Below are positions 1 to 9,870 of a stretch of DNA of 64,000 nucleotides, piece after piece. Origin of the DNA: Bacteroidales bacterium (lineage in GTDB: Bacteria; Bacteroidota; Bacteroidia; Bacteroidales; UBA12077); NCBI GenBank assembly GCA_003446015.1, contig DMBU01000052.1, positions 13,690 through 77,689 on the forward strand, written 5' to 3'. The stretch's first letter is position 1. Each line of letters starts with the position of its first letter. A program made the position numbers and the translations under genes. The notes below the pieces were generated by a model that searched no databases, was not told the DNA's origin, and saw only the letters and a program-made list of their open reading frames with translations.

Positions 1-60
1 TTCCTTAACTTGACGGCTATGGCCGACAGGCTGGCACTAAGGACCACAAAGTTTCTTTCA
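1..60. repeat. Diverged intergenic repeat fragments
   Basis: The left edge holds no gene. It contains GCCGACAGG at 22-30, which recurs inside the hairpin at 2365-2380, followed by CACTAAGGACCACAAAG, which resembles a degenerate intergenic repeat also suspected at 2507-2590 and 20540-20610. It may be the edge of a larger repeat cut by the window. Confidence 0.35.
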
Positions 61-90
61 CAAAGAAATATAAAGCTTCTAAAATTCTAT

Positions 91-2295
91 TTATAATACC
101 AATAAACCATGTTTCCGAAGAACATTTAAGGGTTTTGAGAACCAAAAGATTTCAAAATTTTCGAAGTGATTTTCAAAATCGGTTTTAACTTGCGTAAAAG
201 TAAGAACCTCATTTTCGTGAATTGATAAGCGTTTCAAGATTTTCAAAAGCCACTCACCTTCTTTTTTATCCATAGAAACTTCTACTTTTTCTCCTTCTTC
301 TTGAAAACTTAGCTGGATTTTCTCCCAACTCATGCCATTTTTAGTTTTTGTAAAATAGGAAACTGATGGCTCTTCGCCTAACCAAACGATTTGTGAAGAA
401 TCTTTTACTGCAAATTGATCTTCTGATTCTATACACTGTTTAATAAAATCTTTTTGAATGGTAGTCTTTGGAATTTTACTATTTATTTCTTTCGGTTCGA
501 ACCAATCCTGCACAGGAATATCAAAACCTACACCGTGCATAAAATTGTAAATTGATTTCTTTAATCCAAAGCTGAACTGATCATGAACTATCCCTGTTTT
601 ATCAGTAAACTGAATATCGTTATGGGCAAAAGAAATTTTATTTTTTTCGGGAACTATATCATATTTTGATGGATTCAGTCCAATTGGACTATGTGCTGTT
701 AGTGCAAATTGGTGCCAAAATCCAGATTGAATAATTCCCTGTTCAAACATTTGCCGAATCATTTCGAGACTATCGATCGTTTCTTGAACTGTTTGAGTTG
801 GAAAACCAAACATCAGATAAGCATGAACCATGATACCAGCGTCAGTAAAATTATTCGTTACACGAGCTACCTGATCAACAGTTACTCCTTTTTGAATTAA
901 TTTCAATAATCGATCCGATGCAACTTCTAATCCACCTGAAACAGCAATACATCCTGACTTTTTTAATAAAATACATAAATCTTTGGTAAAACTCTTTTCA
1001 AACCTGATATTGGTCCACCAAATAATGTTTAATTTTCTCCGAATGATTTCTAAGGCCATAGCTTTCATTAATGCAGGCGGTGCTGCTTCGTCAACAAAAT
1101 GGAAGCCAGCTGTCCCGGTTTGGGACATTACCTGCTCAATTCGATCAACCAATATTTTTGCATTATTAGCTTCATAAGCTTTTATATAATCCAGAGATGT
1201 ATCGCAAAAAGTACATTTCCCCCAATAGCATCCGTGAGCCATGGTTAGCTTATTCCAACGTCCATTGCTCCAAAGACTATGCATGGGATTTGCAATTTCA
1301 ATAAGAGAAATATAACGATCAAGCAATAAATCAGAATAATCAGGAGTACCGATATCTGATTGCTTATAATCTTTTATTGTGGATGAATTATTGAAACTTA
1401 CCTTCCCGTTTTCCAGCAAAAAGCTTCTCTTGAATTCCTTTTTTTTATTGTTATTTAAAGTATTTGATATAATTAGTTCTAAGGGCAACTCACCATCATC
1501 GAGGGCAATATAATCGAAAAATTCAAAAACTCTTGGATCAGAAATGGAACGCAGTTCTGTTGTTGGAAATCCTCCACCCATTACAACTTTTATTTCGGGA
1601 TGATTTTCTTTAATCCATTGGGCACATCGAAACGCGCTATATAAATTACCTGGAAAAGGAACAGATATACCTACCATTTTGGGTTGAGTATCGTTTATTC
1701 GGTCATCGAGAATTCTAACAGTTACGGTATCAATATAAGTTCTTTGATTTTTTAATCGTTCATACAAAGGATCAAATGTATTGGCACTACGCCCCAACTT
1801 TTCGGCATAACGACTAAAACCAAAATCTTCGTCGATGCATTCTACAATAAAATCAGATAAATCCTCAAGGTATAATGTTGCAAGATACATTGCCTTATCC
1901 TGAACATCCATGCTTCTAAGAACCCAGTCTATTTTGCTAAGATGATCGAACCGAGAAGCTCGTGGTAAAAAACCATCACTGCATATTTGACGGGCAATAC
2001 TTACGTTTTTTCCTTGAAGAAATGGAATTACAATATCAATGGTCTTTATATAATCCTCTTTTAACGCAAAGATTCTTTGTGAATTTTCAGAGATGATTAC
2101 ATCCTTTTTATTAGCTATATAATACAGCGCTTTTAAGCCTCGCTCGGAAAAAAGATTTAAAATAACTTCAATGCCCAGATCCATTTGAAAAGAACTTATA
2201 TTCTTTGTATTTAAAAAACCTTTCAAATACGCCGTTGCCGGATAAGGTGTATTTAATTGTGTAAATGGAGGAGTAATAAGCAATATCTCTTTCAT
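91..2295 (-). CDS. B12-binding-domain radical SAM protein
   Basis: A 734-residue radical SAM enzyme of unknown substrate. The N-terminal third resembles a cobalamin-binding Rossmann domain: an ILLITPPF start and a segment around the VVMGGGFPTTEL motif, where two-domain B12 radical SAM proteins place this fold. I do not see the classical DxHxxG histidine motif, so base-off cobalamin binding is not shown. The radical SAM core follows with Cys356, Cys361 and Cys364, a CX4CX2C spacing rather than the usual CX3CX2C. GGLEVASDRLL and YLMFGFPTQT further on are typical of the core. I start at the ATG at 2295, not 19 codons upstream, because the protein then begins directly with the conserved beta strand. 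It stands alone, with repeat-rich DNA upstream. The family covers methyltransferases, RiPP enzymes and lipid modifiers, so the reaction cannot be named. Confidence 0.8.
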   Translation of the reverse strand: MKEILLITPPFTQLNTPYPATAYLKGFLNTKNISSFQMDLGIEVILNLFSERGLKALYYIANKKDVIISENSQRIFALKEDYIKTIDIVIPFLQGKNVSIARQICSDGFLPRASRFDHLSKIDWVLRSMDVQDKAMYLATLYLEDLSDFIVECIDEDFGFSRYAEKLGRSANTFDPLYERLKNQRTYIDTVTVRILDDRINDTQPKMVGISVPFPGNLYSAFRCAQWIKENHPEIKVVMGGGFPTTELRSISDPRVFEFFDYIALDDGELPLELIISNTLNNNKKKEFKRSFLLENGKVSFNNSSTIKDYKQSDIGTPDYSDLLLDRYISLIEIANPMHSLWSNGRWNKLTMAHGCYWGKCTFCDTSLDYIKAYEANNAKILVDRIEQVMSQTGTAGFHFVDEAAPPALMKAMALEIIRRKLNIIWWTNIRFEKSFTKDLCILLKKSGCIAVSGGLEVASDRLLKLIQKGVTVDQVARVTNNFTDAGIMVHAYLMFGFPTQTVQETIDSLEMIRQMFEQGIIQSGFWHQFALTAHSPIGLNPSKYDIVPEKNKISFAHNDIQFTDKTGIVHDQFSFGLKKSIYNFMHGVGFDIPVQDWFEPKEINSKIPKTTIQKDFIKQCIESEDQFAVKDSSQIVWLGEEPSVSYFTKTKNGMSWEKIQLSFQEEGEKVEVSMDKKEGEWLLKILKRLSIHENEVLTFTQVKTDFENHFENFEIFWFSKPLNVLRKHGLLVL

Positions 2296-2350
2296 GAATA
2301 CAAGTTTAGCAAAAACAAAGCTAATACAATATTTCCTGATTTTTTTTAAC

Positions 2351-2400
2351 AATCAACAGGCAAGCCTGTCTGCCGACAGGTAGAAATGCTTGTTGTACTA
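2351..2400. repeat. REP-like nested hairpin, copy 1
   Basis: Outer arms CAACAGGCA (2354-2362) and TGCTTGTTG pair with one G-T wobble and enclose a perfect inner hairpin, CCTGTC-tgcc-GACAGG, at 2365-2380. A second copy of the outer arms lies at 2426-2447. It sits just upstream of the radical SAM gene start and is not followed by a clear T tract. It looks like a REP-type intergenic element rather than a terminator. Confidence 0.55.
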
Positions 2401-2420
2401 ACTAAAAAATCCTTTGCAAT

Positions 2421-2450
2421 ACAATCAACAGGCAAGAATGCCTGTTGTAC
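2421..2450. repeat. REP-like hairpin, copy 2
   Basis: This is a perfect 9-bp inverted repeat: CAACAGGCA at 2426-2434 and TGCCTGTTG at 2439-2447, with the loop AGAA. It shares ACAATCAACAGGCAAG with the copy 70 bases to the left. The two copies lie in a gene-free gap of about 310 bases (2296-2604) that holds no other coding feature I can see. Confidence 0.6.
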
Positions 2451-2604
2451 TGAATCTTTGATAATCTAAAATAAATTTTAACGATTGTTAACTTAGTGTA
2501 TATTTTGAGTCTTTGTGCTTTTGTGGCAAATGATTTATAAAGTTTAATGCCAATAAGGCTCTAAGTCTCCAAGAAAACACAAAAAAATTTACAATTTGAA
2601 TCCT

Positions 2605-3864
2605 CTATCTGGAAGTTTTTGATTTACCATACCACTTTTTTGCTTTGTTATTCCCGGCTGTGTTAGGTCGTGAGTGACTTGTATTTCTTTTTACGTGTTG
2701 TTGTTTTGGAGCTTTCACCGGATCATGATCCATCAATGGAAAAGAATGATTTTCAATAACAGGGATCTTTTTAGAAATCAATTTTTCAATGTCCTTTAAA
2801 AACCCTTTCTCACTCGCATCGCAAAATGAAATTGCTGTTCCTTTTGCTCCGGCTCTTCCTGTTCGTCCGATACGATGTACATATGTTTCTGCAATATTTG
2901 GAATTTCATAATTGATCACATATTCCAATTCTTCAATATCAATTCCACGTGCAGCAATATCCGTTGCTACCAATACCCGTGTAATTTGCTCCTTAAAGTT
3001 TGTCAATGCCTTTTGTCTGGCGTTCTGTGATTTATTGCCATGGATAGCCTCGGCTTTAATATTTTGTTTCGAAATGATTCTGGCAACCTTATCGGCACCA
3101 TGCTTTGTGCGTGTAAATACCAGGGCAGTTTTTATGTTCTTATCTTTTAAAATATCAACCAACAATGCATTTTTACTTCCTTTATCCGTAAAATAAACAT
3201 ATTGCTTTATGATATCAACGGTTAAGGATTCAGGACTTACCGAAACTTTTGAAGGTTTAAACAAAATGGTATTCGCCAGTTTAACAATTTCCGGAGGCAT
3301 TGTTGCTGAGAAAAACAATGATTGTCGCTTTTTAGGAAGAACCTGAATCAATTTTTTTACATCATGAATAAAACCCATATCAAGCATTCGATCTGCTTCG
3401 TCTAACACAAATATTTCCACCTCGCGCAATGATATAAACCCCTGATTCATTAGGTCTAATAAACGGCCCGGCGTTGCAACAACAATATCTACACCACCTT
3501 GTAATGAAGAGGTTTGTTTGTTTTGATTCACTCCGCCAAAAATTACGGTACAGTTTAATCCAACGTGCCGCCCATAGGCTTTAAAACTTTCGCCTATTTG
3601 TATTGCTAATTCGCGTGTTGGAGTTACAACCAGACTTCTGATTTTTCTTTTTTTGACATAGGTTTTATCTGCGCTTAACAATTGAAGAATTGGAATTGCA
3701 AATGCAGCTGTTTTTCCTGTTCCTGTTTGCGCACAACCCAGCAAATCAGTTCCTTGTAAAATTATGGGAATAGATTGTTCCTGTATTGGTGTTGGAATGG
3801 TATAACCTTCTTGTTTTACGGCCTCTAGAATAGGCTCAATAATGTTTAATGATTGAAATGACAT
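2605..3864 (-). CDS. DEAD-box ATP-dependent RNA helicase, RhlE-like
   Basis: A 419-residue cytoplasmic RNA helicase that remodels structured RNA or ribosome precursors using ATP. The motifs appear in order: Q motif (TPIQ near residue 28), Walker A AQTGTGKT (45-52), PTRELA, TPGRLLD, DEAD within VLDEADRMLD (about 150), SAT, then in the second RecA domain TALVFTRTKHGAD, ATDIAARGID and HRIGRTGR. The C-terminal tail of about 45 residues is basic and low in complexity, as in RhlE/CsdA-type helicases. I chose the start at 3864 (MSFQSLN) because the extra 14 upstream codons lie outside the conserved domain. The gene is monocistronic, with long gaps on both sides. Bacteroidota carry several such paralogs, so the exact RNA substrate is unknown. 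Confidence 0.93.
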   Translation of the reverse strand: MSFQSLNIIEPILEAVKQEGYTIPTPIQEQSIPIILQGTDLLGCAQTGTGKTAAFAIPILQLLSADKTYVKKRKIRSLVVTPTRELAIQIGESFKAYGRHVGLNCTVIFGGVNQNKQTSSLQGGVDIVVATPGRLLDLMNQGFISLREVEIFVLDEADRMLDMGFIHDVKKLIQVLPKKRQSLFFSATMPPEIVKLANTILFKPSKVSVSPESLTVDIIKQYVYFTDKGSKNALLVDILKDKNIKTALVFTRTKHGADKVARIISKQNIKAEAIHGNKSQNARQKALTNFKEQITRVLVATDIAARGIDIEELEYVINYEIPNIAETYVHRIGRTGRAGAKGTAISFCDASEKGFLKDIEKLISKKIPVIENHSFPLMDHDPVKAPKQQHVKRNTSHSRPNTAGNNKAKKWYGKSKTSR

Positions 3865-4116
3865 AAATATTTTAAATGAAATAATAAATTCAGTTTTTTT
3901 CGACAAGTTTACAAGCTTTTGTCTTTGGGATGAAAGTTCTAATGCAGTAAATTGTTGATTATTAAATTAGGGCAAAGGTAGTTCTTTATTTTTTATAAAT
4001 CATTTAATTTATGAATAGTATGCTCGTTGCAGTTTTATTTGAAGTATTGTCTATAGATTTCTTTAAACTGTTTTAATATTAATAAAGACTAATTACTTCC
4101 TTATATTAAAGGAAAC

Positions 4117-5253
4117 TTATTTTACCTTCTTACCAGATTTATATTCTTCTTGCTTTTTAATTTGTCCTGTTTGATCATAAAGAATATATTCTCCTTCTTT
4201 GTTCTCGATTAAGTCGTAATTAGCACAAATCTTTATCTGTCCGTCTTTATAAAAATATCTCCAAGTACCTATTTTGTAAAACCAGTCTCTGTTTGAGTAA
4301 ACATCATCACCAACAACAGGATTAACATACTTTGCTATTAATCCGACTGATTTTAAGTTCCCATTTGAATAATTTTCCTCAACAACTTTAATCTCAACGA
4401 TATCTGGATGCTTAGCTAAGCCTATTATTTTTTCATAATATGATTGATACGAAATAGCAGTATCCATTTTGTACAAATTATTCTTAAGCTCTTTTAGCTG
4501 ATTGTCTAATTTGCTTTCAAGCTGATCTTTTGTATCTTCAGGAGAAAGAGAAAAAGCCTGCTCCTTCTCATTTAATTTTTGAATATATTTTAACGTGACA
4601 ATCTCGTTATCAATTTCTGTTTCAGCAAAATACTCATCTTTTAAATCTGAATATTGAGAAATTATTTGATACAATTTTTCTTTTGTTAGAAAGATTGCAT
4701 CTCCGGTTTCTACATTTAATAATATTGGGATTCGTTTAGTTCCATTTTTAGTTTTCTCAACAGTCTCTGCAACAGCTCCAACTATGACCCCTCCCACAAG
4801 ACCTCCTGCAACTCCCCCAAGTAAAATTAAACCATCGGTATTAGATTCAGGATCAAATCCTATTTGTTTCTGAATTTTCTTTTTATGTGGAGGTGTTGCT
4901 TTAAAATATAAGTACTTCCCAACAAGGTCAGCTTTTGCATACCAATCATAACCGGTATATTTATAAGCATTTATATATAAAGAATCTCCATCAAAAAAAC
5001 CCCAAACATCTCTTTTAATTACATAAAGAGGAATAGTGTTGTTTTCTGAATAAATCTTATAATCATTTCCTCCATTTATTTTAATATCTGCATCAGATCT
5101 TTTTTCAATAATAAAGTGATATTCAATAGAAGGAGAATTAAGTTTAAATTCATAAGGATACTTATATCCACCAATCTTTATGTTGCTATTCTGTTGAGCA
5201 AATGATGTAAAACTCATTAATATTACATCAATAATTAGAAAAAACTTTTTCAT
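4117..5253 (-). CDS. Exported hypothetical protein with YwqK/MORN-like C-terminus
   Basis: A 378-residue protein that I cannot assign to a function. A signal peptide is visible at the N-terminus (MKKFFLI through SFAQ), so it is probably periplasmic or outer-membrane associated. In the middle, near residues 140-165, a glycine-rich hydrophobic stretch (GGVAGGLVGGVIVGAVAE) could be a glycine-zipper membrane segment. The last 90 residues contain repeated units such as GTWRYFYKDGQIK and GEYILYDQTGQIKKQ, the pattern of MORN-variant/YwqK repeats. It is flanked by gaps of about 250 bases (3865-4116) and 115 bases with no recognisable feature. It is likely its own transcription unit. Confidence 0.7.
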   Translation of the reverse strand: MKKFFLIIDVILMSFTSFAQQNSNIKIGGYKYPYEFKLNSPSIEYHFIIEKRSDADIKINGGNDYKIYSENNTIPLYVIKRDVWGFFDGDSLYINAYKYTGYDWYAKADLVGKYLYFKATPPHKKKIQKQIGFDPESNTDGLILLGGVAGGLVGGVIVGAVAETVEKTKNGTKRIPILLNVETGDAIFLTKEKLYQIISQYSDLKDEYFAETEIDNEIVTLKYIQKLNEKEQAFSLSPEDTKDQLESKLDNQLKELKNNLYKMDTAISYQSYYEKIIGLAKHPDIVEIKVVEENYSNGNLKSVGLIAKYVNPVVGDDVYSNRDWFYKIGTWRYFYKDGQIKICANYDLIENKEGEYILYDQTGQIKKQEEYKSGKKVK

Positions 5254-5368
5254 TACTAATTAATAAAATTTACAAGCTTGATTTTTTAAATAAAAATAGA
5301 ATCTTAATTATTACATGAAGCTACTAAAAAAAGAAATTACATAAAAGTTGAAATTAACTATTCGTGAA

Positions 5369-6325
5369 TTATTCTTTTAAAAAGCTAAAGAAATCTTTTA
5401 CTTTTTGTCTAAATCTTTTTTTCTTAATAAACTCAACAAGGATGTTTGAAAATTCTGGCGTTCGCAAATATCCAAATGATTTATGGGGGTTTTTTTCATT
5501 ATCGATTTCATAATTATTATTTACAATAAAATCAACAGGTTTAACTCCATCTTCATTTTCATCAAAATCTTTTTCAAGGCTGTAATTTATTGCCACATCA
5601 TCTTCGAGATCGGAAAAATTATACCACTGCTGAACTCCCTTTGGTGTTTTTAGTTTGTGATTATCATTTAAAACTATTTTCTTTTCCTGGGCTATTTTAC
5701 TCCTAACAACAGTTATTCCAAGTGATGAGCCAATGGTAGCAAAGGTTTTTATTTTTAACTCAGGCAAATTAAAAGTGAGCACATCAAATGCAATAATTGA
5801 TCCCATACTATGCGCAACCAGAAAAATGTCGTAGCCATCATACTTTTTTAAAATTTCAATCGCTCTTCGCCTAATTTCATTTCTTGCTAAAAAAGTTTGT
5901 CCCTTACTACTTATTTTCCCGTTTTCGTAATATGTTTCAAGATCTTTAAAATATTTATGTATTATTTTATTTGAAATAAAAGAATAATTCAAAGTCATGT
6001 CTTCGTTTAAAAAAATCTTATCGGCTGCTTCATCAAACCAATCCAAAAATTTTTTACGAAAAGGATGCTGCATTCCTGTAATAATCTTGGTCCCTTTCAC
6101 ATATTTCTCTTTTAAAAAAAGAGGGTGACGCTCATCCGTTATGGTCTCATCCAGGGGTTCGTCATACAATATATCGGCCCAATAAATCAATTCAAATTTA
6201 GGCAAGCGTGAATTAAATCCGGCATTGCTTAAACCTTCACGCATGGCTTTTTCCCACCAGGTCTTTAGTGTCTTTGCAGAAGCTTTGTTCCCTAGACCAT
6301 GAATACCAATAATTACTTTTGACAT
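5369..6325 (-). CDS. Alpha/beta-hydrolase (lipase-like)
   Basis: A 318-residue cytoplasmic protein with the alpha/beta-hydrolase signature: an N-terminal beta strand and HG loop (VIIGIHGLGNK, oxyanion region) and a nucleophile elbow AHSMG with Ser173. The first elbow position is Ala rather than Gly, as in Bacillus LipA-type lipases. No signal peptide or membrane segment is visible. The preceding gene on this strand encodes a glycerophosphodiester phosphodiesterase and ends only two bases before this start codon. The two are therefore surely cotranscribed and may both act on lipid breakdown products. That functional link is inferred from position only. The exact substrate (acyl ester, lysophospholipid or other) cannot be read from the sequence. 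Confidence 0.75.
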   Translation of the reverse strand: MSKVIIGIHGLGNKASAKTLKTWWEKAMREGLSNAGFNSRLPKFELIYWADILYDEPLDETITDERHPLFLKEKYVKGTKIITGMQHPFRKKFLDWFDEAADKIFLNEDMTLNYSFISNKIIHKYFKDLETYYENGKISSKGQTFLARNEIRRRAIEILKKYDGYDIFLVAHSMGSIIAFDVLTFNLPELKIKTFATIGSSLGITVVRSKIAQEKKIVLNDNHKLKTPKGVQQWYNFSDLEDDVAINYSLEKDFDENEDGVKPVDFIVNNNYEIDNEKNPHKSFGYLRTPEFSNILVEFIKKKRFRQKVKDFFSFLKE

Positions 6326-6327
6326 TA

Positions 6328-7095
6328 TTAATTCGTTTTTTGAAATTTATTCAACTGATCTTTCATCCATCCTGCACGATTTGTTGTTATTCCATGTACT
6401 CCCATATTTAGTAAGTTTTGCGCTTGTTCAGGATTATCCACTGTCCATGTATAGATTCTCAGATTAGCCTTTTTAATTTTACTAAGCAGCTTATTGTCAA
6501 TTCTTTTCCCTGCCCACAAATCCAAACCGCTTAATTTATGTTTACTTGCTTTTTGTATAATTCTGCTAATTGAAGGATGAACCATTTTTTGTATCCAATA
6601 GTAATCAAGTGCTAAAATCCAAAAAGTTGGGAGTTGTGGAGTTTGCTTTCTTACATTTTTAAGTACATTTAAATTAAAACAAATGATTTCGATTTGATTT
6701 TCCTGTAATTTAGATTCTTTAATGACGCCATTAAGAAATGGAATAATTTCACGTCCACTTTTAATTTCGATTAGGATTTTTTTACCATCTGGAACAGTTT
6801 TTAAAACCTCACCTAAAGTCGGAATTTTTTCCCCAATATATTTTTCACTTTTATATTTTCCTGCATCTAATTTCTGGAGTTCCTCAAGATTAGTATTTTT
6901 AATTCTTTTATATCTCCCGGTTATTCTCTTTGTATTTGCATCATGAAAAACAGCAATTTGTTTGTCTTTGGTTAAACGAATATCAACCTCAATGGCATCT
7001 GCACCCAATTCCCATGCAAGATTTATTGCAGTCAGGGTATTTTCAGGTGCAAGATATGATTCGCCACGATGTGCAATAATAAGTTGCTTATTCAT
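6328..7095 (-). CDS. Glycerophosphodiester phosphodiesterase
   Basis: A 255-residue GDPD-family enzyme. It would hydrolyse glycerophosphodiesters to glycerol 3-phosphate and an alcohol. The catalytic motifs are all visible: HRG at residues 9-11 with ENT (19-21), Glu36 and Asp38 in AIEVDIRLTKD (the metal site) and His51 in AVFHD. There is no signal peptide, so it resembles the cytoplasmic UgpQ type rather than periplasmic GlpQ. It is the first gene of a two-gene operon with the hydrolase downstream. The 165-base gap to the divergent S9 peptidase should hold promoters for both directions, but I did not recognise clear elements. Confidence 0.92.
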   Translation of the reverse strand: MNKQLIIAHRGESYLAPENTLTAINLAWELGADAIEVDIRLTKDKQIAVFHDANTKRITGRYKRIKNTNLEELQKLDAGKYKSEKYIGEKIPTLGEVLKTVPDGKKILIEIKSGREIIPFLNGVIKESKLQENQIEIICFNLNVLKNVRKQTPQLPTFWILALDYYWIQKMVHPSISRIIQKASKHKLSGLDLWAGKRIDNKLLSKIKKANLRIYTWTVDNPEQAQNLLNMGVHGITTNRAGWMKDQLNKFQKTN

Positions 7096-7260
7096 TTTAA
7101 ATAGCTTGTCAACCTCAAATTTATTTAGCCAAATATATAAAAGTGAAGTTAATATTTCACTTATTATGACCTTTATAAATCATCAAAGAATTTATTGATT
7201 AGTTTTGTTAAACATCTTGCAAGTTTGATAGTCTAAGTTAAAATCTTTAAAAAAAATATC

Positions 7261-9777
7261 ATGAGAAAAATCGGAATAATTGCAATTCTTTTATGTGCTT
7301 CATCATTTTTAAAAGCTACTAACCATATAGAAATAAACAAATGGCTAATTGCAGGACCCGAAAAAATGCATATGCCGGTCTTCTCGGAAATCAAAAATAT
7401 AGACGGAAAGCAGTTCGAAGCGTCTGACTTATTAATTAGAACTGAGCTAGATTTAAATGACAAGTCATTAATCTGGAAGAACATAGAAGTTGGATCTGAT
7501 AGTTTAGTTTTAAATCAAACAGAAGAAAATAACCTGATTCTATTAAAGAGCTATTTGTCAGTTGATCGTTGGACCAAAGGTTCTTTGTATATTACTTTAA
7601 ATGCACTTTATGAAGTTTATCTCGATAATGAGCTCATCAGAACAAAGAAGAATGCAGATTTAAGCTCCAACATTATTGAAGTAAAACTTAATCGGGGAAA
7701 TCATTCTTTAGTTATTAAACTGTTAACAACAGAAAAATCTTTAAAATTTCAATCTGAATTGGAGTTTGATGAAGATTTTGCTGATTGCAACGCAATTTCG
7801 AGTTTAAATCCTGAAAGATATTTTACAATTAATGATGTTTTAGAAGGGAAATCTGTTTCTTCTGCAAAAATTTCTCCGTCAGGCAAATATGTATTGATAA
7901 ATTATTCGGATGTTATTCATGATAGCGGAAAAAGTAAAAAATACACTGAGATTTACGATCTTGAGAAACAGAAAAATCTGGTTGTATTAAGAAACAAAGA
8001 TATTTCAAATCTTAGTTGGTTACCACGAACAGATAAGCTTACCTATTCAAGTGATTTTGAAGGGAAATCTGAAATATTTGTTTACGACATTACCAATGGC
8101 CAGGAAAAATCGATAGTAGATGGAATTAAAGATTTATCATCTTTTTTATGGTCGGCAAACGAAGATTACATCATTTATTCTGATTACATCACTGCAGAAA
8201 AGCCAGGCGATTTAAAACGCATTTATGGCAACGAAGATCGTTTACCTTATTTCCGCAATCGTTCATTCTTATATAAAATCGATGTAAAATCAGGCGAAAT
8301 TATTCAGTTAACTGCAGGAAATTTATCCTCAGATCTACAAGATATTAAACCCGATGGATCAAAGATTTTATTTTCAACTTCCGATATGGATTATTCTGAA
8401 GTGCCGTTTCGCAAACAAAATCTTTACGAAATGGATATTAAAACATTTAAATTAACGAGCATTTGGGAAAACAAGATTTATTCAGGCAATGTAGAATATT
8501 CTCCTGATGGAAGTAAGCTGCTTGTGCAAGGTGGTCCTGAATGTTTTGGAGAAACTGGAGTAAACGTAAGCGAAGGAAGAACTCCAAACTCTTACGATTC
8601 ACAACTATATATTTTTGATTTAAATTCTAAAAAAGTTGAGCCAATCACCAAAAATTTCGATCCTGCAATTAGTGATGCATATTGGAGCAAAGAAAATCAG
8701 ATTTATATTTCAGTTACCGAAAAAGATTACGAAAATCTTTATAAGTACGATCTTAAAACAAAATCATTTAGTAAAATTAATTTACGAGTTGAAGTTTTAA
8801 AAGAAATTGATTTTGCATATGAAAAACCGTTTGCAATATATACCGGATCGAGTATTTCAACACCCTTGAAACTCTATAGCATTGATCTGAACAAGACAAC
8901 AAGTACATTACTTTCATTTCCTGAAACAGATCGTTTTGAAACCATCAAATTTGGGAAAACTGAATCCTGGAACTTTACAAATAAAAACGGAACAACCATT
9001 TATGGCCGGATATATTATCCTCCTAATTATGATGCTACAAAAAAATATCCTGTTATTGTAAATTTCTATGGAGGCACATCTCCTGTTGAACGATCATTTG
9101 GAGGACGATACCCAATAAACGTGTGGGCAGCCGGAGGATATATCGTGTATGTTTTACAACCCAGTGGTGCAACTGGTTTTGGTCAGGATTTCTCTGCATT
9201 ACATGTTAATGGCTGGGGATTCGATGCCATTGATGATATCATTGACGGAACCAAAAAATTCTTAGAATCACACCCAACAGCAGATTCTGGAAATGTAGGT
9301 TGCATAGGTGCTTCGTACGGTGGATATACAACCATGCTTTTACAAACACGAACTGATATTTTTAAAACAGCTATTTCACATGCTGGAATTAGTTCCATAA
9401 CCAGCTATTGGGGCGAAGGATATTGGGGATATTCATACAATACCGGTGCAGCAAAATTCAGTTATCCATGGAACAGACGAGATATTTATGTTGAGAATAG
9501 TCCGGTTTATAATGCTGATAAATTTCAAAACTCAATCCTATTATTACACGGCACAGCTGATACAAATGTTCCGGTTGGTGAAAGTTTACAATATTATGCT
9601 GCATTAAAGATTTTAGGTAAAGATGTTGAAATGGTTCTGGTTGATGATCAGAATCACTGGGTCTTGGATTATAAGAAAAGAATAGAATGGCATTATACCA
9701 TTATGTCGTGGTTCGATATGAAACTAAAAAATCAGCCTCAACAATGGAATGATTTGTATCCTGAAAAGAATCTATAA
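7261..9777 (+). CDS. Exported S9 family prolyl oligopeptidase-type peptidase
   Basis: An 838-residue serine peptidase of the DPP-IV/acylaminoacyl-peptidase clan, exported by an N-terminal signal (MRKIGIIAILLCASSFLKA). The middle region is a WD/TolB-like beta-propeller with repeats such as SPSGKYVLINYSD and YSPDGSKLLVQG. The C-terminal 250 residues form the alpha/beta-hydrolase domain, with nucleophile Ser685 in GASYGG, Asp767 in HGTAD and His799 in QNHW. The triad is complete, so an active enzyme is expected. It probably degrades peptides in the periplasm or at the cell surface. A strong terminator follows the stop codon. Peptide specificity cannot be deduced. Confidence 0.9.
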   Translation: MRKIGIIAILLCASSFLKATNHIEINKWLIAGPEKMHMPVFSEIKNIDGKQFEASDLLIRTELDLNDKSLIWKNIEVGSDSLVLNQTEENNLILLKSYLSVDRWTKGSLYITLNALYEVYLDNELIRTKKNADLSSNIIEVKLNRGNHSLVIKLLTTEKSLKFQSELEFDEDFADCNAISSLNPERYFTINDVLEGKSVSSAKISPSGKYVLINYSDVIHDSGKSKKYTEIYDLEKQKNLVVLRNKDISNLSWLPRTDKLTYSSDFEGKSEIFVYDITNGQEKSIVDGIKDLSSFLWSANEDYIIYSDYITAEKPGDLKRIYGNEDRLPYFRNRSFLYKIDVKSGEIIQLTAGNLSSDLQDIKPDGSKILFSTSDMDYSEVPFRKQNLYEMDIKTFKLTSIWENKIYSGNVEYSPDGSKLLVQGGPECFGETGVNVSEGRTPNSYDSQLYIFDLNSKKVEPITKNFDPAISDAYWSKENQIYISVTEKDYENLYKYDLKTKSFSKINLRVEVLKEIDFAYEKPFAIYTGSSISTPLKLYSIDLNKTTSTLLSFPETDRFETIKFGKTESWNFTNKNGTTIYGRIYYPPNYDATKKYPVIVNFYGGTSPVERSFGGRYPINVWAAGGYIVYVLQPSGATGFGQDFSALHVNGWGFDAIDDIIDGTKKFLESHPTADSGNVGCIGASYGGYTTMLLQTRTDIFKTAISHAGISSITSYWGEGYWGYSYNTGAAKFSYPWNRRDIYVENSPVYNADKFQNSILLLHGTADTNVPVGESLQYYAALKILGKDVEMVLVDDQNHWVLDYKKRIEWHYTIMSWFDMKLKNQPQQWNDLYPEKNL

Positions 9778-9789
9778 ACCAGCCTATAG

Positions 9790-9830
9790 CTGTTAGCTCT
9801 TAGCCATTAGATAGGAGCTAACAGTTTTTT
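9790..9830 (+). terminator. Rho-independent terminator after the S9 peptidase
   Basis: A perfect 10-bp inverted repeat, CTGTTAGCTC at 9790-9799 and GAGCTAACAG at 9815-9824, is followed directly by six T. It ends the S9 peptidase transcript and faces the convergent plug-domain gene. Its arms resemble the AGCTAATAGC-type repeat found at 18765-18796 and 30434-30496. Confidence 0.85.
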
Positions 9831-9870
9831 AATATTCAACACAGTTTAAAAATATCCTTAACAATTAATT

